Part shown: one piece after another, positions 1 to 12,209 of the stretch
Layout: every line of letters starts with the position of its first letter
Numbering within the stretch: position 1 is the first letter of the stretch
From: Piliocolobus tephrosceles
Taxonomy: Eukaryota; Chordata; Mammalia; Primates; Cercopithecidae
DNA: 64,000 nt
Reading direction: 5' to 3'
NCBI RefSeq assembly: GCF_002776525.5
Contig: NC_045434.1
Location: 192,872,545-192,936,544 of the forward strand
The notes under the pieces: model-generated
Told to the model about the DNA's origin: nothing
The model's database searches: none
The model's input: only the letters and a program-made list of their open reading frames with translations
Translations under genes and position numbers: made by a program

Positions 1-429
1 TCCTGCTCTTTTAAAATAATATCTGGTTTTATTCTTAGAATTTTGATTATTTCTTGTATGTCTTTATTTTAAATGTACTTATTTTAGAGTTTTCTTTGGT
101 ATTTGGGAGGCGGCATAAATTCTGGAGGCTCCTAGGAAGACCTACAGGATGAAAATGGGGGCAAAAATGTCCCAGCAGATGTAGTTGGTTACAGGTAAGC
201 ACAGGTTGGACAAGTGAAGTTTTTTGTATCAGCAGCCAAGAGAAAATGGGCATGTCTATCCTCAGAGGACTCTGATCATCAGGACCCAGGAAGCAACTCC
301 TCACCCAACACTTAGTATCACATTCCCTCATAATAGATGCTGGAAATCTGGATAGAGTCCCAAGAGGATACAGAGATGATCAAAGGGGCAGAGCCAACTG
401 GTTCACAGGTTGGAGGAAAAAAGTATTAG
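1..429. other. Unassigned sequence, no gene seen
   Basis: I see no recognisable gene, exon or repeat here. The first 100 bases are AT-rich. The only reading frame of note is under 100 codons and lacks splice or codon-bias support. Confidence 0.5.
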
Positions 430-650
430 CATTAATAGTAATAACCAATAAACATTGTAGATAACACTTATGAAGGGCTTGCTGTGTGTCAGTCACTATT
501 ATAAGTGTTTGATATATATCCATTTATTTCATCCTCAAACAGCCTCACAAGGAGAATACTATTACTATCTTCATTTTACAGATGAGGAAATTGAAGCCAG
601 AACAGAAGAGTTCATTAGAGAAAAGGAGTTGGGGGATGAGGTGGAGGTGG
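430..650 (+). mobile_element. MIR SINE relic
   Basis: The order of motifs follows the MIR consensus. A TAATAGTAATAA-type start is followed by 'cttgctgtgtgtcag', then a CATTTA..TCATCCTCA block, then 'cattttacagatgaggaaa' and a GAAGCCAGAA stretch. This is an ancient, tRNA-derived SINE with no coding role. It is diverged, and its 3' part is lost or unrecognisable. Confidence 0.8.
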
Positions 651-659
651 TGTGATGTG

Positions 660-800
660 GGAATCAGATGGTCAGAGTTCACATCTCTCTCCAGGTAGGC
701 CCTCATCAGCTGTGTGTGTGGCCTTCAACCAGTAACTCCATGTCGCTAAGCCTCAGTTTCCTCCTCTGTGAAGTGGGAGGATAGAATACACTCCCTAAAG
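660..800 (+). mobile_element. MIR-family relic, 3' half type
   Basis: The phrase 'agcctcagtttcctc' followed by 'tctgtgaagtgggaggat' is the central MIR signature in the sense orientation. It directly follows another MIR. Both the upstream tRNA-like part and the tail are worn away. Confidence 0.65.
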
Positions 801-1375
801 ACCCTTGGCATGATACAGGCTGCAGAGATGGAGTGTTCATTCTTTCCCTGAAGCTGGAGTCAGCACTAAGCTCCCGCCAGCCAGCTCCAGGCACCTTCTG
901 AGCTAGAGAAGCCCAGAGGAGGAGGATCGGCCCTTAGTGAGAAAGGGATGGCTGAGTCGGCTTCTGGAAATTGCCCTGGATTTTGTGGGGCGTGGAAAGC
1001 CCAGGGACCTGAAATCCTAGTGCTCTGGGGTCATGCCCGATTTCTGGCAGGGAGCAGTAGACACTCAGTGCCAACCAGAACCTCTGTCAGCAGAGGAGCT
1101 GAGCTCCTGCAGAGGAGACCCAATTCCCCAATGCAAGGATCTCTTTGATTACTTTTTCATGAAAAACACGTTTTCTCCCAAGCTAAAATTATATTGTCAG
1201 CAGTTAATTATCACTTGTGAAACAAGCGTGTGCCTGAATTGTGGGTTTAATTTCCATAAAGGTTTGCAAAAACCTCCTTTCTGTTATTTATGAGGGCTCT
1301 CTGAGAAAAAGACATTCAGTATTAGAAATGGAGCTTTTTTAATGCAGATTTTATTTTTTAATGAACAGGGTTGGG
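801..1375. other. Unassigned sequence
   Basis: No repeat family or exon recognised. Reading frames at 948-1148 and 1033-1293 overlap each other and have no supporting features. Confidence 0.5.
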
Positions 1376-1400
1376 TTTTTTTTTTTTTTTTTTTTTTTTT
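1376..1400. repeat. Uninterrupted poly-T run, 25 T
   Basis: A clean run of about 25 T residues. On the minus strand it is poly-A, as left by a retroposon tail, but no recognisable element body follows on either side. It may equally be a simple mononucleotide expansion. Confidence 0.85.
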
Positions 1401-1734
1401 GCATGAAATTAGAGCTTCTTGTAAATAACAGGAAAACATTCAGTCTAGTTTAAGCAAACAAAAATGAGAAGGGAGGGTACTGGCTCTAGGGGCGTCCTAA
1501 GGAACTTACGGGACCTGAGTCTAACTGAGCATGGAACAGGGATGGAGGCAACCATGCCTCTCTACCCGCTCATGGATTTCATCTTAGATTCTCTGCATTT
1601 GTTTCATGCTTCCTTCTGCAGCCAGATTTTCTCAGCTTCTCCTCCCACCTTGCAGACATGGCCCTCTCTACTTTCTTGAAATCACACTTCCTTGTGTTAA
1701 AAACCAGCCAAAATGATGGACCAGTCCTGGGTTT

Positions 1735-2200
1735 ATGTCTTGGTTTGGGCACTGACTCACTGGTACCATGGGCAACTCCTTAGCCTCACTTACCTGTCTC
1801 TGTCACCAGGGCCAACTCCTGCCTTGTGTGTTAGAGGTCATCTTAGGAGTAGATGCTTAGCACAGCTCAGATCACATGGTCGGCTCTGCAAGGAAGTGCA
1901 GCTGTGGCTGTTGCTGCTGCAGGTTGGTTATTATGATAATGGCAGCAGTAGTAACAATAATAATACTGCCCCCTGATCAGATGAGGAGCTCCTTACTGGA
2001 GAGACAGGTGAATAGAAGATGTCACTGTCTATTAGACCCTCACTGGATGGCCAAGAGACCCAGAGCAAGTGCTGTGTAATCTCAATCCAGAGCCATGAGC
2101 CCTGACTTCTTTATAAGAAAGAAATCATTGTAGGGATAAGCTGAGATAATGGTGACTGGCATATAATAATTGTTCAAGAAATACTAGTTTGCTTTCCTGA
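1735..2200 (+). mobile_element. MIR-like relics (split)
   Basis: Two MIR-type pieces are visible. One (about 1735-1830) carries 'ggcaactccttagcctcac'. The other (about 2105-2200) carries 'ggataagctgagataatgg' and 'ggcatataataattg', the MIR 3' end. AT-rich 'aataataatact' lies between them. Whether they are one interrupted copy or two is unclear. Confidence 0.5.
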
Positions 2201-5200
2201 ATGCTGTGGCGACTACGATAGGGTTTGGTAACTGTCCAGTGAATAGGGAAATGATGGAAAATACATACATGATATTTTGGGTAAATGGAAATGGTATTTG
2301 ATATAAAGTAATCAGCTCAGCAGCTGGAACATACACTGTTGTCAATCAGCATTACTATTGTGACTATTAACTTTCTAAGGTTCAGTGTGAAGGATGGGCT
2401 TGGGGAGGAGAGGGGAGACTGGGGAATATGGGGCTGGAGAGAAGGAGCAAGGACAGCTGGGTGGCAGTGGGGTGGGCCCACTCCTCCCTCTGTCCACAGC
2501 TGTAACCGACATTAATGGAACTCTAGCTTTTAATCCTTTTTTGCAATTTGAAAAATGGTTTATTTGGTCCCTGCAAATGGAGGTACACTAGTAGCTCTGC
2601 TGTGCTTTTCCCCTACCTTAACGTGGAGGATCTTTACAAAAATTATGTTGCAAAAAATCTTGTCTCCTAGTTAAGCACATAATAATAATAATAACAGTAC
2701 CAAAAAAAAGGCATCATGTGAGGGTGAGGGGGAATCAGGAAGAGGAAAAGCGGCCTAAGTGCATGCTGGTGACTACAAGGAGAAGATGGGAACGAGTCAT
2801 GTAGCCAAATTATTTTTAGCTAAGAGTTGGTTCCATTCACTTCATAATAGACCATCTTTGCTGTCCCCTGTGATACAAGGGATTTTTCCTATTATTACTT
2901 TCCCATCTGTCACAAGGCCCTAGGCCCCCAAAAACCCTGTCCATGAAAATGGGGCCAATGCCAACAGAAGCTCAAAGACTGTTTAGTGTGAAATCAGGCA
3001 TGTTCAGAGGAACCTCCCACTTGGCCCTGAGCAGAGATGCAGGTCTTGCACATGTAAGGCCCAGGACCAAATTTGTCCCAAATACCCTGGGGCTGAGGGG
3101 AGAGGAGGTCAGAATGACTCCCTCTTTTAACCAGCAGAACTTCTGTGAGGGATGCTCCTGCTGGCTCCAGTTGTGATGTGCAAATGAAATGCCAGTTCCC
3201 CCATCAAATTAGCAAGATTCCCGGCAGAGGCAATGGTGTGGGGAGGAGGCATGGCTCCCCAGCCTCACCTTGCCCTCCCTGGAACACTCTGGAGCAGCCA
3301 CACACCTCTACAAGGGCAAGGCCAGGTGGGAATTCCAAGCCCACCCCCCTTACCTGGGTGCAGCTGGGCATCACAGTGAGCCAGCTGAGCCAGGCCAGGC
3401 CAGATCTGTGGGCTCAGGTGAAACACAGGGTATCCCTAGAACCTGCTTCCTTGGGCTGCCTGGAGAAATAATGAGACAGCCCCTTGTTTAGGACAACATC
3501 TTCCCCATAGGACATCACCAGGGCCGAAGTCATCGTTTTCTCACTGGGTGCCGACTGGGCATTCGCTGTCCCAGGCAGCAGGGGAAAGCCCAGAACAAAA
3601 TAAAGCTTCTGTGTGGGGAGCTCAGATCTAGAAGGAGACAGATGCAGAGCATCAGATGGGGACTGCAGGGTGCATAAGCGCGCTAGAGGAAAAGGAAGCA
3701 GGGGAAGGAGCAGGGAGTGCTGGATTTGTAAATTGGGGTCCACTTTACAAATGGACGGCCTGGAGACGCTGTCATCTTGGATGTGCCCAATGAGGCAGGA
3801 GCCTGGGACTTTAGAAGCAAACCAGAGACAGCTCAGCCCTGAGTGTCACAGGGTCACACTGGCTGCTGCATGGAGAGTGGGTGGAGCCAGGGGCCTGCCA
3901 GGAGGCTACTGCACCAGTCCAAACATGAGGCCTGTGGGATCAGGGTGAGAGCCTGGAGAGGGTGAGAAGATTTGGAATCTGGGTTTATGTTAAGGTTGAA
4001 CCAATGGGACTTAAGGGTTATTCACTCTATAAATATGAGGCATTATTAGTTTTTAAAACATCATACCATTTTATTGAATATCTCCTTATAGGAGAAATAT
4101 TCAAGAATAGAATCCACAGCAACATTATTCTGGAGAGTTTTTAAAAAGGAAATTATCCAGACTTTTTAAATGGGAGTTTACTTAAATAAATTACAGAACA
4201 TCAATCAAATGGACAATTTCCAAAAGTATATAATGAGATGGAAACTGGTCAGATTGGAGTGTCAGGTAAGAAATCCCCAAATCTGCATCTGCTTCACGAA
4301 GAGGACATAGTCAGGGTCACAGATGTCCATCTCTGCTCCTGGGCCCTCAGGAGAATGACGGCTCCCCATGGCCTTCCCGTTAGGTGCTCTGAGACTGGCA
4401 CTGGTGAATGAAATGTGCATAGAGGTAGTGAGTGTCCCTTCTAGATGGAGCATTTGAGATCCAGTGCCCGTGCTCATGTCCTTTCTGCTCTACTAAAGTG
4501 ACCGTGGAAGCACGCACAGAGACACCGACATCCTCAGACGGCGGAGCCTCCCTCAGCAACAGTTCCCGGGTGCCGGTGCTGAGCCAAACCCTCCCTGCTG
4601 GCCACAGTGGACATGTAATAAGGGTGAGAAATCACCGTTGTTGTTTTAGGGTAAGGTGGAGTTGCCAAATCTCATCCTAGCTTGTCCTGACAGTCTGTCT
4701 CGCAAGCTCCAAAATTTCATCTGCTGCCGTGACAATTTTGAGCCTCACAGGACCCCAAAGGCCTAATTGTGAGTTCCCGGGCTCCCGCCAGGTATGCCCT
4801 CATCCAACAGGCAAGTCGCCACACCCAGCTAGTTCCTCTATCAGCCAGGCCAGCTGTGCTCCACCTGATCCCCACCTAATGGGCTTCAGCTCTCTGCCAA
4901 CGTGGAGTTATTCAAACCAATTACATCCTTCGGCAGGCACTTCATCCTCTGGTTACTACAAAGCCTTTCTCCCATGGCCCCTGCTGGTCCTCTCTGCTCT
5001 TGAGTGCAGGTTTCCTGTGGCCATACATGAAGTGCAGCATCCTCCTCCCTCGGGCTGTGTGTGTGACTAATAAACTTATCAATTGCATCTGTCCAGCGTC
5101 AGGTGTTGTGTATTTAGCCGTTTCATACTGTTTAAGTCGGAGGATTTCGCCCCTCGCCCACCAATAGGATAAACAGGAAGTGAGCAGAACATAGTCCTAG

Positions 5201-5689
5201 CGATGGGAAATCATTTATGAAAAGATAGACCTGAATACGATTGGAAAAAGAATGAAGAACAGCATCAATACTTTAACAGTTACTTTCTTTGGGAAGTGGG
5301 ATTCCAGTGATTTATACACCATTTTTATATATCCTGTGCTTTCCAAGTGTTTTACAGTAAGTGTAAATTATTATTTTAAAAGAAAACTCAATATTATTAA
5401 CAAGAACACCTGGGCCCTGGCCAAGGCCATCCTTGTCCCAGGGTGCATTTTTCTCTCCCTCATCCAACTCCTGGTCCACTTAGCATCGGTCCCACCCAAT
5501 TAGTCCTTTATTATAGATCATTTTGTTCTCTAATTGTTCGCTTTGCATAATTTAGCACGGCCATATACTTGTTCTCAAACATTTGATTTAGTGTCCCTTG
5601 GCCTCAGTTTCTTCATCTCTAAGTGCAGTAGTGGCAGAAAAGGAGATTATTAGAGGCCCCTTTGTGTGACATGCTCGTGGAACCTAAAA
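2201..5689. other. Mostly unassigned sequence
   Basis: No exon or clear repeat family is recognised in this stretch. Visible landmarks are a short (AAT)n at about 2680-2700 and an AT-rich patch at 4020-4260. The GC-rich 3600-4010 segment, with 'ggaggctactgcaccagtcc', resembles an ancient interspersed repeat that I cannot name. A TGACTAATAAAC block at about 5066 could be an LTR-type polyadenylation signal. Reading frames of 60-113 codons overlap on both strands and show no coding support. Confidence 0.4.
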
Positions 5690-5945
5690 CAAAGCTAACA
5701 CTGGCTTAGCACTTACTGTGTGCCAGGTGCTTCGCTAAGCACTTTTCATACATTCGTTCACTTATTTCAACAGCCCTAGGAAGGAGACTCTATTATTGCC
5801 TACTCCCTCCCCCATTTTAAAGATAAAGATACTTAAGTTCAGAGAGGTTTAGAAACTTGTCCAAGGTCACACAGCTCAGAAGTGGTGGAGCTGGATTTCA
5901 GACCTGGGCAATCTGCTCCTGGGTCTGTGCTCTTCCTGCACTGGT
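5690..5945 (+). mobile_element. MIR SINE, near full length
   Basis: The MIR blocks are in order: 'gcacttactgtgtgccagg', 'ctaagcacttttcata', 'cccattttaaagataaa', 'cagagaggtttagaaac', 'ccaaggtcacacagctc', then the gagctggatttcaga block. This is one of the best-preserved MIR copies in the window. Confidence 0.88.
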
Positions 5946-6014
5946 GAACGTCAAGTCTTTCCTATGCCCAGACCCTGCATCAGGTGCTTGATGCACAAAA
6001 CTAAGGCAAGGTGT

Positions 6015-6420
6015 TTGCCTGCAGGCAGAATAATAGTGAGGACTCATTGTGTGCCAGACCTTTAACTCACATTAGGTGCCGGGGTCCCTGCAGCACCCTA
6101 TGCAGAGAGATTGCCACAGTCACTTACCATGGTACAGAGGAGCCAAGGCCCTTCATTCTGCCCAGACTCTCACCTCCAAGAGGGTCCCGGAAGTGTCATT
6201 TGAACCCAGAAATCTGCCTCCAGTTGCTTCATTTTGTCCAGTGCTTACAACACTTGATGTCATCAGTATTACTGTGCCCATTTCACAGAGGGGAGAAATG
6301 ATGAGGCTCAGAGAGGTTAGGCAACTTTCCTGAGGTCTCACAGCCAATAAGAAGGAGAGTCCCGGCTGGAAATCACAGTTACCCAAAGCCTATGGCCTAA
6401 GCAATGGACCACACTGCCTC
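6015..6420 (+). mobile_element. Two consecutive MIR relics
   Basis: The first (about 6015-6200) has 'actcattgtgtgccagacc' and a CATGGTACAGAGG block. The second (about 6225-6420) has 'cccatttcacagaggggag', 'aggctcagagaggttaggc' and 'ggtctcacagccaataag'. Both are sense copies in direct tandem with the MIR upstream, so three MIRs occupy about 730 bp. Confidence 0.65.
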
Positions 6421-7025
6421 TCAGCACCGGTGGCAGGGCTTGGAAGCCTTGAACGAGAACCAGGCCTCCCCCATCAGGGTGTAGAATCAAACTGCAACAA
6501 CACCCTCCAAGAGGGACTCCCAGGAATTTACATCCAGATGCTGTCCTCAGAGCAAAGAGGAAAGAGAACATGAGGGCTCAGAGCAGGAACGGGAGACTGG
6601 AGCCTGGAACCCAAACAGCCTCCCTGCAGTGTCCAGCTGGCACACAGCAGCACTGCTCCAGAGGGTCAGTGCCTTCTGCCGGCATGAGTCTGGGACGTGT
6701 CACTATGTAACTTTATAACTCAGCCAGTGCTGTGTGCTGGGTAGAACCCATCAGACATGTCTGGGGTGACAGGCGGCCTCCACAGCTTGAGAGGCTGTGA
6801 CTCACTGTGGATCCTAAATCCAGCTGGAGTTTATGGTTCAACATAATTGTTCTAATTGCCATTGTCATGGCTGATAACGTTATGTGACAGCCATAAACTC
6901 ACATTTAGAGAGGGCCCCGGAGATGGGAGCAGCTGAAGATGATGTGGACGTGATCTCAAAGGGAAGCGGGAGGGCTCAGGCTGGAGGACCGATCCTGCAT
7001 TCTGGGGACAGGTATCTTTTTTATC
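6421..7025. other. Unassigned sequence
   Basis: Nothing recognised. Moderate GC, no exon-like reading frame with splice sites, no repeat family identified. Confidence 0.45.
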
Positions 7026-7195
7026 TTTTTTTTTTTTTTAGACAGATCTCACTCTATCACCCTGGCTATAGTGTCATGATCATAGCTTACTGCAGCCTCA
7101 ACCTCCCAGACTCAAGCAATCCTCCCACCTCAGCCTTCTGAGAATATGGGACCACAGGTGCAAACCACCATGCCCAGCTAATTTTTTTTATTATT
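7026..7195 (-). mobile_element. Old Alu left-monomer-like element (FLAM/AluJ type)
   Basis: In antisense, a T run is followed by 'gacagatctcactctatcac', 'cagcctcaacctcccagac', 'cctcccacctcagccttct' and 'ccatgcccagctaattttt'. Only one monomer's worth (about 170 bp) is present. It is therefore either a free left Alu monomer or a truncated AluJ. Divergence is high. Confidence 0.75.
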
Positions 7196-7699
7196 ATTGT
7201 CAGATATCCTTTTGTAGATTCACTGACAGCTACACTCGCAGAAGATGAGAGTTAGAACATCTTAAGTAAAGTGGTATAATGATATGTTAATATCATTGGA
7301 GGTTATCTGTGCAAAGCTTCAGATAATTGCCAAAATCATGACGTAAGGGCTACAGAGCAGTAGGATAGTCTCATGTAAGAATGAGACACCACCTGATTCT
7401 TAGAGCCTAAACGTTGCAGGACCCTGGAACAGCACAACAGCATCTTGGACACAGAGATGGGGATGGTGTGAGATGGGACCATGCGGAGAGGCCTGGATTT
7501 CAATCTTAGTTCCATTACTCATTAGCTCTGGGACCACTCAGTACCCCATCTCAAGAGTGGGAGACCTGTGTCTTCCTTCATGGGTGCAGAGGAGTACCTG
7601 ATGGCCTGATGGCGACCGTGCATGGCAGGGTGCCGTGTGCCTCATTGTAAGTGATGGCTGCACATGCAGGGACAGACTGAGATAGGATGTCAGGGCTAA
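7196..7699. other. Unassigned sequence with a weak MIR-like patch
   Basis: At about 7485-7560 a 'cattagctctgggaccactc' patch is reminiscent of MIR. The remainder is unassigned. Confidence 0.35.
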
Positions 7700-7890
7700 A
7701 AGGATTCCTCTGAAACTTCCAGTCTTCTGTCTGGCCCTTGGAATCACCATTAAAGCAACCCTGATGGCAGGCCCCATGCCAGCAGGACTGGGCAGTTTGG
7801 TCTCTGCTACGTCCTTAGCACCTAGAACCAGGCTTGGCTCAGAATCAATGCACAATTAAAACTGCTGAATGGATGAACAAATGAATGGTG
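7700..7890 (+). mobile_element. L2 LINE 3' end relic
   Basis: The stretch ends with 'gtccttagcacctagaacc', a 'ggcttggctcagaatcaatgc' block, and 'gaatggatgaacaaatgaat'. This is the characteristic L2 3' terminus. MIR shares a related tail, so MIR is the alternative. Confidence 0.6.
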
Positions 7891-10056
7891 AGTGAGTGAA
7901 GCTTAAGAGGCAGCAGCACCAGTGACTGTGGCCTTGGGTGAAAAGATGGGAGTTGAAACCTTCACCCTGGGATCACTGCACCTCCGTCTTCCCAGTGGTG
8001 ATATCCAGGAGCAGCTGTTGCCCTCCAGGGTCTTCAGGGTCTCTCCCAGGTCCCACCCCACAAGGTCCGATGATGAGGCTGTCTCTCTGGGGAGCTGGGA
8101 GGGTCAAGAAGGCTAAGAAGGGCGGCAATGGGTCAGGTCTGTGTGGGACTGGCAGCAGCAAAAGTGGAGGCCTCCCCAGCAGGGCTGGGCTGCAGGTTTC
8201 TGGTCCCACATGGTACCCAAGCTCACATTATGGTGCTGGCAAGAAGCCTTGAGCAGTTATTAAACTGGTGTGCCTGTAGGTGTATAATTGTCAGAAATCG
8301 TTTTTGGATATTTTGATAAATTTATAAATTGGAGTGTAATTATCCCTCATTAGCATACACTTATGTTCAAAATAATTGTATCCTGCTTCACAAAGAATGT
8401 GAGTTGCCAATTCGCGACCAAGACACGGTGTCACCAGCCTGCCCATTGTGTGTCCCCACCACTGATGACATGGAATGGCATCTCAACAACCCTGAAACCA
8501 TCTCCCACCAGACATCTTTTTGTGCATGATCATTACATAGATCAATTGCTTGAGTCACTATTGTTGGTTTCTGCTACTTGGTACCCAATGCATCCATCAG
8601 GATGCAAGATGCAAGTTGTGCCCAACTCATGTCCTCATACTTCTCAACAGGCCAGGTCACTGCTATCTGTGCACACTCTCCTATATCAGAGCCTGGACTT
8701 CTGCAGGGGAAGGATGTGTCTTGTCAGTCTCTGTTACCCTAGAGCTTCACATCTGTCAGTGTGGGTCACAATACGTGAATGAGCCAAGGAGTCAATTAAT
8801 GATTAAATGAACATAATGGATGCAGTGCTTTGTAAAATTTAACAGAAGCTTACAGGTTCTTGGAGATGAATCATGGAAGAGGGTTCAGGGTGGGAACCAT
8901 GGATCAGAAAAAAAAATCAGTGCTCACTGTCCCCCTGCTTCAGCAAGGATGGAGGCACTTCCTTCCTCCCAGATGTCCCTCCTGCTCCCACAGATGTCGG
9001 GTCTGCAAAGTCTCACCTATCCCCTTGAGCCCTTGCTCTTGTTCCTGCTGGCATTAACAGTGAGCATCTCTCTCCCTTCCCCAAACAGACACTGAAAGAA
9101 AAGGCTTTGTGCTCTGTCATTTTCTCCCTAAAAATAGTCGTGAGAAACCAAATGGTCATCATTACACCAGCTGCAATTCTTTGCTACATTATTTTCTAAG
9201 AGATGGAGGACAGGGCACCAAGAGAGGGGGCAGCAGGGAGAAGACAGAACAGGCTTTAAACTTTCAGCACCAGGTTTTGCAAGCAGCCTGGATTAAAGAA
9301 TCAAATCAAATGAATTTTGCCATCAGAGTGAGAGATCTGTCTTCCCCAAAATGCTTTACTTTGACAGTTGACTTCAAGAGACTTGACAGAATTCGTTTTC
9401 CCAGCAAATAGGACCAAGGTAGGAAATAAGACCCATTCCATCATGAGAATTCTGTTAACCTCTTGACATAATTGTGGGTTATCCAGGGAGGGTAGCCAGT
9501 TTTTGGCAAAATGGATGAGTCTGTTTGTTGTTCTTTTTCTCACCGATGTCTCACATTTCTGGCGCCTGGAAAAGGCGGTGTGAGGGAGGAGTCAGCCACG
9601 GCGGGCAGGGGCTTGGAAACCAGTTTGAGACCCGCACAGCCCTCATCCTCTCTGCTTCCCTGGGAGTCATGAGGAGCACAGGGAGGGTTCGTAGAAACAG
9701 CGTTTTTCCTCCTTTTAAAATATCTGTAAAGAGTTTACCAAACTGGACAAACATAAGATTTGGCATTTGTTACCTACCTCCATTTCCTCCACTGTAAAAA
9801 TAACAGACTTGATGACCTTTGCCACCCTGGGGAGCTGCAGGTCCAGAAGCCCACAGATATGAGGGCACCAGACACCATGGCACACAGTAGGACCTCACGA
9901 GGAAGCTGTTTCCTCCCCGCCAGGCCCTCCCTGCAGACCCCAGGGAGAGGGTCTCCGGCCATGTGTGATCCATGACTTGCAGAAATGCCTCTAAGATGTT
10001 CCCTAGTGTCAGCTTCCCTTTGACCACAAACGTGCCATTTCTCCATTCTTGTCTTC
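7891..10056. other. Unassigned sequence
   Basis: No gene or named repeat recognised across about 2.1 kb. A weak AT-rich segment lies at 8280-8380. Reading frames of 60-139 codons at 7922-8782 overlap in several frames and look like chance. Confidence 0.4.
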
Positions 10057-10071
10057 AGAAATGACAAGAAT

Positions 10072-10383
10072 GGGCTGGGAACCATGGCTCACGCCTGTAA
10101 TCCTAGCACTTGGGGAGGCCAAGGTGGGAGGATCACCTGAGGTCAGGAGTTCGAGACCAACCTGGCCAACATGGTGAAACCCCATCTCTACTAAAAATAC
10201 AAAAATTAGCTGGGCGTGGTGGCATATGCTTATAATTCCAGCTACTTGGGAGGCTGGGGCAGAAGAATCAATCGCTTGAACTCAGGAGGTGGAGGTTGCA
10301 GTGAACCGAGATATCACGCCACTGCACTCCAGCCTAGGCAACAGAGCAAGACTCTGTCTCAAAAAAAAAAAGAAAGAAAGAAA
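10072..10383 (+). mobile_element. AluS-type element with 15-bp target-site duplication
   Basis: A full-length dimeric Alu: 'ggctcacgcctgtaatccta' at the head, 'ggtcaggagttcgagaccaa' in the left arm, 'aaaaattagctgggcgtgg' at the mid junction, and an A-rich tail with AAAG repeats. The 15-bp sequence 'agaaatgacaagaat' lies at both 10057-10071 and 10384-10398, fixing both ends. The 'cctgaggtcaggagttcgag' state suits AluS rather than AluY. Confidence 0.95.
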
Positions 10384-10491
10384 AGAAATGACAAGAATAA
10401 CACATAGTGCCTTCACCTCTAAAACCTTTTGCCTGCAAAGACGAGATCCACTGCCTCCCCACCTAGGGTGAGAGTGTGCACACATGGGTGC

Positions 10492-10526
10492 ATGCAGGTG
10501 CATATGTGTGCATGTGTGTGTGTGTG
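10492..10526. repeat. Short TG microsatellite
   Basis: A TG-rich stretch with CATG interruptions, just downstream of the AluS. Confidence 0.8.
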
Positions 10527-11040
10527 CTGGGGAAGGACCATATACCTCACATTCTCCAAGGCCTCAAATGTAACCTTCTGACACTGCCTCTAAGAGATTT
10601 TCCCACAGCCCCAGGAATATGGGGACAGGTGGAAGGAAGGCAAGACCTTCATCTAACTTCCTTCTGCACGGGTCATGGTTCCCATCTACTCCGCCTCATG
10701 TGTGGAACAAATGAGCTTTTTAATAGTCCCTGTGATTATCTGGTGACTGATACAATAACAGTGCCCCACACATTTGTTAACGAAGGTATTAATTTGTACA
10801 TGTAAACATTGAACCTATATCCCCCTGTGTGACTCTGTTTTAATATTCCTTCATTCTTCACTTTTCTGGGAGCCACGAAAGAGAGAAGGGGTCTGGGTTG
10901 CTCTGGGCTCTGTGAGGCTGGCATTGGGTGGACATGGCCCATCAGGGCACAGCAGGTGCTCCAGTGCCCATAGGTGTGGGCCCTTATAAATGTGCCTGTG
11001 GACACACGTGCTTAGGGTTCAGATTTGTTACCCTCCTGCC
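10527..11040. other. Unassigned sequence
   Basis: Nothing recognised; no exon-like signals. Confidence 0.4.
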
Positions 11041-11101
11041 TATGTAAGGAAGGGAGAGAGGAAAGGAGGAAGGGCGGGAAGGCAAGGAGGGAGGGAGGGA
11101 T
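11041..11101. repeat. Polypurine GGAA/GGGA low-complexity tract
   Basis: About 60 bases almost entirely of G and A, with repeated GGGA and GGAA units. Such strand-asymmetric purine tracts can adopt triplex (H-DNA) structure when mirror-symmetric. Symmetry here is only partial. Confidence 0.8.
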
Positions 11102-11689
11102 ATTTATCAAATGGTTCCCAACCTAACTATCTCACTTGACGCTTCGAGCCTGGAGGATCCTGAGCTGAACGGTGACTTTGGAGCTGGACAGTGGCCCTCT
11201 AACTCCATCCTGGTTGTCCAGACTCAACCCTGCCCTTCCCTGGTAAATCCACCTGCAGCCTCATCCCAGCCTGTGGAAGCACCAAGTGGGACCAAAACCC
11301 TTCCAGGCCCCCCCACCACGGCATCTCCAGGCCCATTAAATGGGCGATTTATAGGCCTGACATGTAGATTTGTGATCGCTGTGCCAAGATCAATGCTTCC
11401 CCAGCCTGAGATTATGCCCTTGAGCTATTCAGAGAAGGGTGACTAAAGAACAAACACAGTGACACGTGATGAAAGGAGGCAGGGCCAGGGACCTCGAGCC
11501 ACAGCATGGGGGACTTGCAGACTTGGGGACACGTCTCCACCTACAAGCCCCTGAGGCCACATCAGGGACACAGAAGACACTCTGTGAAGTCCCTGGTGGA
11601 GCCTGAGCAACAGGGTCCAGGCAGGAGGAACACTTTGTCTCGCTTGTTGCTCTTACTCAAGGCTGTCGTCTGCGGAAGGACCTGACGCT
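11102..11689. other. Unassigned sequence
   Basis: No gene or repeat recognised. A frame at 11111-11446 (111 codons, plus strand) is open, with a proline-rich translation, but lacks any splice or homology support that I can see. Confidence 0.4.
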
Positions 11690-12205
11690 GTGACCACAGC
11701 CCTCTCCTGCCCCTCAACCATCCATGGCTCCCAGTACCAGCCTGACAAAGTCCAAACTCAGGTCCGCTGTGTTCTTGCCCCACCTGCCTTCCCTGCCCCA
11801 CCTCCCTCCACTTGTCCCCACAGTCTCCAGACTTCAGGCCCAGTCAGACCACCCCTGGCACCTCCACCCCCACTCTTTATGCTTCCCTATCATTGCCCTG
11901 CTGTCCTCTCCTGGAACACCCCCCACCCCTGCCCCCTGGAACTCAGGCCCCATTCCAGGCTCAGCTTGAGCATCACCTCCTCCATGAGGCCTCCTCTGAT
12001 TCCCCTGGATGCTGACTTTGCTTGTCCCTTCTCTGTTCCCGCAAACACCGCTATGTCCCTCTCCCAGAGCTGGTCCCAGTCTCACCACTAGACCATGAGC
12101 TACCCCAGGCGACAGGAGGTTCGATTCTTCTCTCCCTGATGCCTGGTGCATGGCCTGGCACGTAGGAGGCCTCACAATGGGCTGGGTGAGTGAATGGATG
12201 AATGA
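11690..12205 (+). mobile_element. L2 LINE 3' region
   Basis: L2 signature blocks are in order: 'gcttgagcatcacctcctcc' then 'atgaggcctcctctgattcc', 'ccactagaccatgagctacc', 'tgcctggtgcatggcctggc', and the terminal 'gtgagtgaatggatgaatga'. This is the 3' end of an ancient LINE; the open frames across its C-rich part are non-coding. Confidence 0.8.
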
Positions 12206-12209
12206 CTGT

